The position numbers and the translations under genes were made by a program. Shown here in pieces: positions 55,050 through 61,826 of a DNA stretch of 64,000 bases (its first letter is position 1; each line of letters starts with the position of its first letter). The DNA is taken from the NCBI RefSeq assembly GCF_002019645.1, contig NZ_KV917374.1:957452-1021451 (forward strand), read 5' to 3'. The stretch is from Litchfieldia alkalitelluris (lineage in GTDB: Bacteria; Bacillota; Bacilli; Bacillales; Bacillaceae_L). A model generated the notes under the pieces. That model was not told where the DNA came from. It did no database searches and saw only the letters and a program-made list of their open reading frames with translations.

Positions 55050-55086
55050 TCTTAGAGAAAAAATTAAAAAGAAAATAAAAAACTAT

Positions 55087-55113
55087 TAAACTCTTGTAAT
55101 AATAAGTCGATAT
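55087..55113 (+). promoter_or_regulatory. Sigma-D promoter of hag
   Basis: TAAA (55087-55090), a 15-bp spacer and GTCGATAT (55106-55113) match sigma-D promoters. The predicted mRNA begins just before a 5' hairpin (CAAATAGT/ACTATTTG with inner GCCG/CGGC, 55128-55165) that may stabilise it. Confidence 0.85.
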
Positions 55114-55175
55114 ATAGAATGTAAATACAAATAGTTCCTGAGGCGGCCGACTTCGGCACTATTTGAATAGATACT

Positions 55176-55189
55176 CCACAAGGATGTGG
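55176..55189 (+). promoter_or_regulatory. CsrA high-affinity site BS1 in the hag leader
   Basis: CCACAAGGATGTGG puts AAGGAT in a hairpin loop. ACAAGGATGT is the ideal CsrA recognition sequence. Confidence 0.8.
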
Positions 55190-55208
55190 GGTAGAAAAAA
55201 ACAAATTT

Positions 55209-55216
55209 CAAGGAGG
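55209..55216 (+). promoter_or_regulatory. CsrA site BS2 overlapping the hag ribosome binding site
   Basis: CAAGGAGG, ten bases before the hag ATG, is both the ribosome binding site and a CsrA GGA site, as in B. subtilis hag. Bound CsrA should block initiation. Confidence 0.75.
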
Positions 55217-55225
55217 AAATTTATA

Positions 55226-56566
55226 ATGAGAATTAATCATAATATTGCGGCGTTAAATACGCACCGTCAATTGAACAGTGCTTCTGCTGGTCAAGCAAAA
55301 TCAATGGAAAAGTTATCTTCTGGTCTTCGTATTAACCGTGCAGGTGATGATGCTGCAGGTCTTGCAATTTCAGAAAAAATGCGTGGGCAAATTCGTGGGT
55401 TGGACCAAGCATCACGTAACGCACAAGATGGTATTTCATTAATTCAAACTGGTGAAGGTGCTTTAAACGAAACACATGATATCCTTCAACGTATGCGAGA
55501 ATTAGCTGTACAATCTTCAAATGATACAAACACTAATGACGATAGACTAGAAATTCAAAAAGAAGTAACTCAATTAGCTGAAGAAGTTACTCGTATAGCT
55601 AAAAATACAGAATTTAATACTCAAAATCTTTTAGATGGTAATTTCAGTGGTAAATTCCAAATTGGTTCTAATGCAGGACAGAACATTTCAATTTCAATTG
55701 ATGCAATGGATGCAGCAACGTTACAAGTGGGAACTGGTGGTGCAACAACGTATACTGGTGGTTCGGTAACAGATAAAACCGGTGATGCTACAGCCTTAAC
55801 TATAGCAGTAGGAACTTATGCAGGTGCAGATGCAACTGATGTTGCTGTAGATACTTCTAGTGTTACTTCTACAACTGCATATACTTCTGCCGATGCTAAT
55901 ATCACTAGTTCGACAGTAAATAATCAATATGCACAACTTAATCTAACATGGACTGATGATGGTGGTGCTGATGGAGATATTCAAGCAGCTGAAGTTGCTA
56001 TTGGTGGTTCTGCTTCAGCGGGGTGGTCTGTATCTGACGTTACTTCAAAACAAATTACTCTAACAAACACAAATGGTGATACTTTTGTTTACGATGCTAC
56101 TGCGACGAACGGACAAGCACTAAGTTCAGGAGTTGCTGGTGCGGATTTTGCATTTGATCAAGCTGGAACGACTACTTATGGTGGAACAGTTACTGTGGGG
56201 GCAGGAGATGATGCAACAGTATTTAATGTAAATGGAGATGGAACTGCTACAGTTCAAGCAGGGTCAGCTACAAAAACATATGCTGGCTTAGCTATATCAG
56301 GTGCAACTGCTACTGGTTCTGGAACAGGTAGTTTTGATATTTCAGGTAGAGTAGAAGGCGCAACTACACCAGTTACTGGTATTGACGTGTCAAGTCAAGC
56401 AGCAGCTAACACTGCAATTACTTCAATCGATGCGGCAATTAAGACAGTTTCTGGGCAACGTTCAGAACTAGGAGCTTACCAAAACCGTTTAGAGCATACT
56501 ATCAACAACTTAAATACTTCTTCTGAAAATCTAACAGCTGCAGAATCACGTGTTCGTGACGTTGAT
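55226..56566 (+). CDS. hag: Flagellin, exon 1 (gene split by two group I introns)
   Basis: Exon 1 encodes 447 residues: the D0/D1 N-terminus (MRINHNIAALNTHRQL, SSGLRINRAGDDAAGLAISEKMRGQIRG), a long Ala/Thr/Gly-rich variable domain (about 165-390) and the start of the C-terminal helices up to ESRVRDVD. Family flagellins go on with MAKEMM; here the DNA instead reads YALAA and stops (56584). Exon 2 supplies the missing MAKEMM. The 5' splice site is after GTTGAT, which pairs with an intron guide sequence. The spliced protein would be 484-490 residues. Without splicing of intron 1 the protein lacks the terminal helix and should not assemble. The ATG at 55226 is set by AAGGAGG. Confidence 0.9.
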
Positions 56567-56935
56567 TATGCTTTGGCTGCTTAATAAAAGCAGTAACAAG
56601 CACAGTCGTCCTAGCTGGTAACGGCTAGAGATCATTATCGGGTGAATTGCTGGAAACCCCTTTAGAGCTTTCTTCACCACAACGGAGTTGGAAACGACAA
56701 ACGTGAAGGGTTAAAAAGAAGAAAGATTTGGGCAATCAGCAGCCAAGCTCCTGTCTCGAAAGAGTGGAGAAGGTTCAACGACTAGGATATACCATCTAAG
56801 GTGAAAGCTATGATGATGAAATCCATAGGAGAAACAATGGTCATCAGCATTGTGAATCCGAAGTGCCCGACCCCTACTAGATTGCTAGAGGGTGAAGATA
56901 TAGTCTGGTCATTTATGAAAGTAAATGTTCGCACG
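56567..56935 (+). ncRNA. Group I self-splicing intron 1 in hag
   Basis: 369 bases. P1 is exon GTTGAT (56561-56566) with guide GTCGTC (56605-56610), giving the required U-G pair at the splice site, one U-U mismatch and a 38-base loop. P2 is CTAGC/GCTAG right after. P4 is TGCTG (56648-56652)/CAGCA (56737-56741). P7 is GACTA (56780-56784)/TAGTC (56901-56905) in the classic AAGATATAGTC block. The last base is G. Joining the ends gives GAT-ATG-GCG-AAA-GAA-ATG, the standard flagellin VDMAKEM. The core resembles subgroup IA. No internal reading frame. Confidence 0.9.
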
Positions 56936-57049
56936 ATGGCGAAAGAAATGATGACTCAAACAAAGAATTCTATTCTTTCTCAAGCAGCACAAGCAATGTT
57001 GGCTCAATCCAGTCAAATACCTCAAGGTGTTTTACAGCTATTGAGATAA
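56936..57049 (+). CDS. hag: Flagellin exon 2, continuing in frame into intron 2 to a stop
   Basis: It encodes MAKEMMTQTKNSILSQAAQAMLAQSSQIP, and reading on gives QGVLQLLR and TAA (57047-57049). This is the normal conserved flagellin end. The P1 pairing of intron 2 places its 5' splice site after CCT at 57022, so the last eight codons lie in the P1 loop of intron 2. Another possible splice point is after GCT at 57004, which would join to exon 3 as MLAQANQQPQGVLQLLR. If intron 1 is removed and intron 2 is not, this frame still gives a complete 484-residue flagellin. Confidence 0.8.
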   Translation: MAKEMMTQTKNSILSQAAQAMLAQSSQIPQGVLQLLR

Positions 57050-57377
57050 TTTGATTATAGGGCGTCTAGCTTGGTAACGAGCTAGAGTATAACTGGGTGA
57101 ATTGCTGGAACTTCCTAAAGCTTCATCAACCAAAACGTAACCAGAAACGGTAGGCGTGAAGGTTTGAAAATGATGAAGATGGAACAATGGATAATCAGCA
57201 GCCAAGCTCCTGTGAGGAAACTCTGGAGAAGGTTCAACGACTAGAGAACACGGTCTAAGGCAAATGCTATGGCTATGAATCTCGTAGGGCAGCAAATGCT
57301 GTTCGAAGTGCCCAGCCCCTACATAAAATAGGGTGAAGATATAGTCTATTCTGATACTGAAAGGTGCAGTCGCAAAG
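57023..57377 (+). ncRNA. Group I self-splicing intron 2 in hag
   Basis: 355 bases. P1 is exon ATACCT (57017-57022) with guide GGGCGT (57060-57065): U-G at the splice site, two C-G pairs, one A-C mismatch, and a 37-base loop nearly equal to that of intron 1. P2 is CTAGCT/AGCTAG. The core shares AATCAGCAGCCAAGCTCCTG, GGAGAAGGTTCAACGACTA and GGGTGAAGATATAGTCT with intron 1. P7 is GACTA (57239-57243)/TAGTC (57342-57346). The 3' end at G57377 is set by aligning the TGAAAG+14 tail with intron 1. The 5' end could instead be 57005. Confidence 0.8.
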
Positions 57378-57422
57378 CAAGCGAACCAACAACCACAAGG
57401 AGTTCTTCAACTTCTTCGTTAA
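57378..57422 (+). CDS. hag: Flagellin exon 3 (alternative last exon)
   Basis: Fourteen codons plus stop encode QANQQPQGVLQLLR, the canonical Bacillus flagellin terminus. There is no start or ribosome binding site of its own, so it can only be translated after splicing of intron 2. A terminator follows nine bases later. Compared with the tail encoded in intron 2, 11 of 14 residues agree, but seven of those eleven use a different codon. Confidence 0.7.
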   Translation, partial: QANQQPQGVLQLLR

Positions 57423-57430
57423 TTTTAGAA

Positions 57431-57470
57431 AAAAGATGGTCCTCTTTAAAGGAGACCATCTTTTCTTATT
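57431..57470. terminator. Bidirectional terminator between hag and the endonuclease gene
   Basis: AAGATGGT/ACCATCTT with inner CTC/GAG is followed by TTTTCTTATTT on the plus strand. The endonuclease stop (57446) lies inside it. Confidence 0.8.
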
Positions 57471-58303
57471 TCTTTTAACTTATAGTCAATTGACCAATAA
57501 GACCTCTGTAACTTAATAGCTATCTGTTTATCTGTTATTCCCGACCTTTTTAAACTTATTAATTGATTTATTTCATTCAGACTGTAGTTCTTAAATCTAT
57601 TTGGGTTAGAATCTAGTACTTCATAATCGGGATAATGGTTTTTAAGTTTCCGTATCTCCTCTGCTAATCTCCATTCCCAATTCGTTTTGTAATACATACT
57701 AGGGCAATCTTTGGTAAATTCTTTTATTAAATCCAAAAACAAATAAGTATTTTTAGTTGATGTTAAACGGAGAATGAAATCGAAACTATCTTTGCGTTTA
57801 TTTAAAGAGAAACTAATGTTAAACTGTTTCTCTATATGTGCTTTTAATTGGTGAAGTTCATGTTGTGGATAGTTTTGAAGGTAAAGATTTATAGTTGGAG
57901 TAACGTATAATAGCTGTTTTAAATGATTCACTTGTTTACTTATTGAGAGTGTACCATCATCCATATAAACAATTGCCAAAAAGATAGGGGATGTTATGTA
58001 ATTAGAAAGTTGTACCGGTATTTTCTTTAAACCTTTTTCATTATAAAAATGAGGGTATAACTCAGTAAATAGTGGAAGAGACTTTGAGCGTAAAGTACTA
58101 CTTTTTTCCGTAAGATAGAATATTTCTGGTAGAAATTCCATTTTCCACACTCTGTATTGTTCTTGTTTCTTACCATAGTGTTCTCGGTAGCTATTATTTT
58201 TCCTTCGACTTCCACTGTATAGATTAGTAATTTCACCATCCTCGATAATACTTGCTACAAGCACATTCTGCTGTAAATCTGTAAGTTTTTCAAAATACTG
58301 CAA
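57446..58303 (-). CDS. LAGLIDADG homing endonuclease, free-standing, opposite to hag
   Basis: About 285 residues with two LAGLIDADG-type motifs, LVASIIEDGEI (about 15-25) and FLAIVYMDDGTL (about 108-119), each ending in the catalytic acidic residue before Gly, as in single-chain enzymes. A C-terminal HTH-like segment (about 238-285, YSLNEINQLISLKRSGITDKQIA) may add DNA contacts. The TTG at 58301-58303 is preferred because GGGAGGG lies seven bases upstream; an ATG at 58336 is the alternative. It lies 24 bases from the hag stop, on the other strand and outside both introns. It probably cuts an intron-less flagellin allele and spreads the introns. A LexA-box-like sequence lies upstream. Confidence 0.88.
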   Translation of the reverse strand: MQYFEKLTDLQQNVLVASIIEDGEITNLYSGSRRKNNSYREHYGKKQEQYRVWKMEFLPEIFYLTEKSSTLRSKSLPLFTELYPHFYNEKGLKKIPVQLSNYITSPIFLAIVYMDDGTLSISKQVNHLKQLLYVTPTINLYLQNYPQHELHQLKAHIEKQFNISFSLNKRKDSFDFILRLTSTKNTYLFLDLIKEFTKDCPSMYYKTNWEWRLAEEIRKLKNHYPDYEVLDSNPNRFKNYSLNEINQLISLKRSGITDKQIAIKLQRSYWSIDYKLKEIRKDGLL

Positions 58304-58329
58304 TTTAAAACCCTCCCAGGATAGTTGAG

Positions 58330-58343
58330 GGAACATGCGTTCC
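58330..58343. promoter_or_regulatory. LexA (SOS) box-like palindrome before the endonuclease gene
   Basis: GAACATGCGTTCC (58331-58343) fits the Bacillus LexA consensus GAACRNRYGTTYC on both strands. It lies 28-40 bases upstream of the endonuclease TTG, next to a TATAAT on that strand (58345-58350). It could equally be a small hairpin. Confidence 0.45.
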
Positions 58344-58380
58344 TATTATAATTATAGGTTATATTCAATAATAAAAAAAG

Positions 58381-58407
58381 TAAATATTTTAGTGTTTTAA
58401 CCGATAT
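58381..58407 (+). promoter_or_regulatory. Sigma-D promoter of flaG-fliD-fliS-fliT
   Basis: TAAA (58381-58384), 15 bp, then ACCGATAT (58400-58407) is a near-perfect sigma-D site, 38 bases before flaG. Confidence 0.85.
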
Positions 58408-58444
58408 AACTAGTAAAGCTATGTTTTTCGGGGAGGAAAACAAT

Positions 58445-58816
58445 ATGTCGGTTAATCAAGTATCAGGTAATGGTGTTGTCAGCAATAGTTATGAAATGTC
58501 AAAAGTAGAGTCTACTAATAAGAAGACAGATATTGCTAAAGAATTTCTATCGCAGATACAAACTCAACAACCTAATGAAACAACTTCAATTTCGAAAACT
58601 GAATTAGAAGATGTTGTTACTAATATGAACAAGTTTTTATCAATAAGCCACACGTCACTAAAATTCCAATTACATGATGAACTTAATGAATACTATGTCA
58701 CTGTGGTGGATGATAAAACCCAAGAGGTAGTTAGAGAAATCCCTTCAAAGAAGATACTTGATATATATGCAGCGATGACCGAATTTGTTGGAGTAGCAGT
58801 AGATAAGAAGATTTAA
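58445..58816 (+). CDS. flaG: Flagellar protein FlaG
   Basis: The 123-residue protein has a low-complexity N-half and a conserved C-terminal beta domain: NKFLSISHTSLKFQLHDELNEYYVTVVDDKTQEVVREIPSKKILDIYAAM (split for reading: SLKFQLHDELN, VVREIPSKK). FlaG proteins affect filament length. The ATG at 58445 follows GGGGAGG; an upstream ATG (58421) would place that site inside the gene. It lies first in the fliDST operon, as yvyC in B. subtilis. Confidence 0.92.
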   Translation: MSVNQVSGNGVVSNSYEMSKVESTNKKTDIAKEFLSQIQTQQPNETTSISKTELEDVVTNMNKFLSISHTSLKFQLHDELNEYYVTVVDDKTQEVVREIPSKKILDIYAAMTEFVGVAVDKKI

Positions 58817-58831
58817 GGTGGTGTTCTAAGT

Positions 58832-60904
58832 ATGAACATGAGAATAGGCGGTTTAGCCAGTGGTATGGATACAGAGACGATAATTAAGGATTTAATGAAG
58901 GCAGAGCGCATGCCTTTAGATAAATTAAAACAGAAGAAACAAGTGCTAGAATGGCAGAGAAGCGATTATCGTGCGATGAATACCCTATTATTAGATTTCA
59001 GATCTGAATTAACAAATATGAGATTGTCTACAAAATATAGAGCGAGAACGACTACATCCACAAATAGTGATTTAGTGTCAGCGACTGCTACAAGCGCTGC
59101 ATCTCAAGCTTCGTACTCTATTGAAAAAGTTACTAGGCTTGCAAGTGCAGCAACGAAAGGTACTCCAGATGACCCTAATAATCCAGCACTTTCTACTCTG
59201 TCCGGTAAAACATTAGATCGGACAAAGGGTCTCTTTAATCAGCAGGACTCTTTTTTGAATAATACTAATTCACCTTGGAAAGTAGGAGTAGTTGAAACAA
59301 AAGATGTAAAAGTTTCTACAGAAACAAATGTAGTAAACCTAGGTGTAACAGGAGCAACCTTCGAAGATACTTTGTCCTGGAGTGTAAAAGTTAATGGCAC
59401 TGCCTATAAAGTAATCGACTCAGGGACACCAGCAGCTGGTCAAGTGTTAGTCGGGACAGATGGTAATCTAACATTTAAAGACAACATTGCAAAGGATAGT
59501 ACAGTAAAGGTAGATTATATTACAACTCAAAAATCCCAAGAGATATCATCAGCAACTGCAACAAAAACCTTCCAACTGGCGAAAGGGTCCATTAATACGG
59601 TTATTGGTAACCAGTTTACTGTGACAACTGGGGATACAGTAGAGACTTATTCAGTTGCCTTAAATGCTGATGGAAACATGGATATCCTAGACTCTTCAAG
59701 TACTAAAGTTGGGGAATTGAAAACAGAATCAGGTCAGATCTCTTTTAGTAGTAAAGAGTTTGCAGCTGGTTCAAAACTTAATATCACTTACAATCAAAAT
59801 TACACAACTTTTGCATTGGACACTAGTACTTCTACTGGAGCAAAACATGAGAGTTTCATTTTACAAGGAAATGAATCACTTGATTCAATGATCTCAAAGG
59901 TAAATAACTCTGCTGTTGGGGTAACCGCTTTTTATGATTCAACTTCTGATAAAATGACCTTAACGAGAAAAGAAACAGGACATTTTGACACTAATGGTGA
60001 AGATGAGATAAGGACGAGCGGGGTTTTTATCAACGAAACTCTTAAATTCGGTGGTGTTACAGAAGCTGGTGGAACAAATGCGGAATTTAAAATCAACGGT
60101 ATAGTAACAAGTCGTCCATCAAACACTTTTGAAATGAGTGGAGTTACCTTTACCTTAAAAAATCTGTTTTCGTATACAGCGGAAACAGCTGTTCAAATTA
60201 CAGTATCAAATGATACAAATCAAGTATTTGAAAACATCAAAGGATTCGTTGATAAATATAATGAACTTATTTCAAAAATAAGTGGGAAGATTTCTGAAGA
60301 AAAATATCGTGACTTCAATCCATTAACTGATGAGGAACGTGAAAGTTTATCAGACAAGCAACAAGAGCAATGGGAAGAAAAAGCAAAAAGCGGATTGCTT
60401 AGAAGAGATTCGACTTTATCTTCACTACTTTCATCCATGAGAAACGACTTATACAGCCCTGTTAATAATGCAGAAGTATCTTCGGCTCTTAGTCAGCTTG
60501 CTAGCATTGGAATTACTACGACTTCCAACTATATGGAGGGCGGAAAGCTGCAGATTGATGAAGCAAAGCTGAAAAAGGCAATTGCAGAAGATCCTACCTC
60601 AGTTGAAAAGCTATTTAATGCAACAGGGACAGGCTCCTCCGAAATGGGAGTTATGCAAAGACTAACAGATACCGTAAATGCTTCAATGGAAAAATTAAGA
60701 GAAAAAGCTGGTAATGCTTTTTCAACAAACCAACAATTCGCCATCGGTCGAAACCTACTAAATGTAGATAGCCAAATTAATAAATTTGAACGAAGAATGA
60801 TTCAAGTCGAAGACCGTTACTGGAAGCAATTCACGGCTATGGAAAAAGCATTACAACGTTCTAACGACCAATACAATTATCTTATGCAACAATTCAGCTA
60901 CTAA
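58832..60904 (+). CDS. fliD: Flagellar cap protein FliD
   Basis: Filament cap that guides flagellin polymerisation. The 690 residues are longer than the about 500 in B. subtilis, with an enlarged middle. The N-terminal FliD_N motif MRIGGLASGMDTETIIKDLM and C-terminal FliD_C (about 440-680, IKGFVDKYNELISKI ... MQRLTDTVNASMEKLREKAG) are clear, with a coiled-coil end. The central 150-400 region is repetitive and Ser/Thr rich. AAGGTGGTG lies upstream. It is followed by fliS after 22 bases. Confidence 0.95.
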   Translation: MNMRIGGLASGMDTETIIKDLMKAERMPLDKLKQKKQVLEWQRSDYRAMNTLLLDFRSELTNMRLSTKYRARTTTSTNSDLVSATATSAASQASYSIEKVTRLASAATKGTPDDPNNPALSTLSGKTLDRTKGLFNQQDSFLNNTNSPWKVGVVETKDVKVSTETNVVNLGVTGATFEDTLSWSVKVNGTAYKVIDSGTPAAGQVLVGTDGNLTFKDNIAKDSTVKVDYITTQKSQEISSATATKTFQLAKGSINTVIGNQFTVTTGDTVETYSVALNADGNMDILDSSSTKVGELKTESGQISFSSKEFAAGSKLNITYNQNYTTFALDTSTSTGAKHESFILQGNESLDSMISKVNNSAVGVTAFYDSTSDKMTLTRKETGHFDTNGEDEIRTSGVFINETLKFGGVTEAGGTNAEFKINGIVTSRPSNTFEMSGVTFTLKNLFSYTAETAVQITVSNDTNQVFENIKGFVDKYNELISKISGKISEEKYRDFNPLTDEERESLSDKQQEQWEEKAKSGLLRRDSTLSSLLSSMRNDLYSPVNNAEVSSALSQLASIGITTTSNYMEGGKLQIDEAKLKKAIAEDPTSVEKLFNATGTGSSEMGVMQRLTDTVNASMEKLREKAGNAFSTNQQFAIGRNLLNVDSQINKFERRMIQVEDRYWKQFTAMEKALQRSNDQYNYLMQQFSY

Positions 60905-60926
60905 AAGTACAAGGAGTGGAAAACAA

Positions 60927-61328
60927 ATGGCAACACTTAATCCATACCAAAAATATCAAACCAATGCTGCCACAACAGCCTCACCTGGTGAGTTAACACT
61001 TATGCTTTATAATGGCTGCTTAAAATTTATCAACCTTGCTGGTAAAGCCATGGAGGAAGGCAATATTCAAGAAAAAAATACAAACCTTCAAAAAGCGCAA
61101 AACATTATTACCGAGTTAACGATCACGCTTAATATGGATTTTGAAATCTCCCAGAATTTAAGAAGTATGTATGAGTATATGAACCGTCGTCTAATGGAAG
61201 CAAACATGAAAAACGACCTTGAGATTTTAAAAGAAGTGGAAGAGTATGTTGTAGATTTTCGTAACACTTGGAAGGAAGCGATTCAATTAAATCGTCAAGC
61301 TAAACCTTCTACAGGTGGATTAGCGTAG
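60927..61328 (+). CDS. fliS: Flagellin export chaperone FliS
   Basis: The 133-residue helical chaperone binds the flagellin C-terminus and keeps it unfolded for export. Family pattern NPYQKYQTNAATTASPGELTLMLYNG and later LRSMYEYMNRRLMEANMKND. AAGGAG precedes the ATG. The stop shares a base with the fliT start. Its partner, the Hag C-terminal helix, is exactly the part restored by splicing of intron 1. Confidence 0.95.
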   Translation: MATLNPYQKYQTNAATTASPGELTLMLYNGCLKFINLAGKAMEEGNIQEKNTNLQKAQNIITELTITLNMDFEISQNLRSMYEYMNRRLMEANMKNDLEILKEVEEYVVDFRNTWKEAIQLNRQAKPSTGGLA

Positions 61329-61678
61329 TGAGTGTTCAATCTCTTTATCATGTAACCCTTCAACTTGTAAAACTACTTCAGAAACAAGTTACAAAAGAAG
61401 AACGAGATGAACATATCGAAGAAATTAATCAGCTTCTTGATCTGCGCGATGCTCTGATGAAAGAGATGAAGCCTCCCTACACCGAAGCGGAAATGATATT
61501 AGGGAAAGAAATGCTTGCATTTCAAGAAAATATTGATTTGAAATTAAAAGCGCTAAAAGTCCAAATACAAGTTGACTTAAATCAACTTAACAAGACAAAA
61601 GAGACTAATACTAAGTACGTAAATCCATATCAATCTTTAGCTAATGATGATGGAATGTTTTTCGACCGAAAAAAATAA
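61328..61678 (+). CDS. fliT: Flagellar chaperone FliT
   Basis: The 116-residue helical protein has the FliT export-chaperone pattern (SLYHVTLQLVKLLQ, EEINQLLDLRDALMKEM). The start is GTG overlapping the fliS stop (TAGTG), so it is translationally coupled. It is the last gene of the operon, followed by a weak terminator. Confidence 0.88.
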   Translation: MSVQSLYHVTLQLVKLLQKQVTKEERDEHIEEINQLLDLRDALMKEMKPPYTEAEMILGKEMLAFQENIDLKLKALKVQIQVDLNQLNKTKETNTKYVNPYQSLANDDGMFFDRKK

Positions 61679-61687
61679 CAAAAATTA

Positions 61688-61716
61688 AAAGGCTTGGTTT
61701 TCTAAGTCTTTTTCTA
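61688..61716 (+). terminator. Terminator of the fliDST operon
   Basis: A short stem, AGGCTT/AAGTCT with one G-T pair, is followed by TTTTTCT. Confidence 0.5.
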
Positions 61717-61780
61717 GTCCCAAGAATTTAATTGGTAGAGGTACTATTTCATGGTTTGCTCCCTCATCATTCATAAATAT

Positions 61781-61816
61781 AAAAAATCATCCTAAACTCA
61801 CTAGGATGATTTTTTA
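61781..61816. terminator. Bidirectional terminator before the HD-GYP gene end
   Basis: The perfect 14-bp stem AAAAAATCATCCTA/TAGGATGATTTTTT with loop AACTCAC serves the minus-strand HD-GYP gene and backs up the fli operon. Confidence 0.85.
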
Positions 61817-61826
61817 TATTAGCGTA

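Noticed and set aside
56585-57422. Flagellin as a frameshifted or nonsense pseudogene with a separate downstream 82-codon gene (56801-57049)
   Set aside because: The interrupting DNA contains complete group I intron cores with guide-exon pairing, and removing intron 1 restores the conserved protein exactly. The upstream codons of the 56801 frame are intron sequence.
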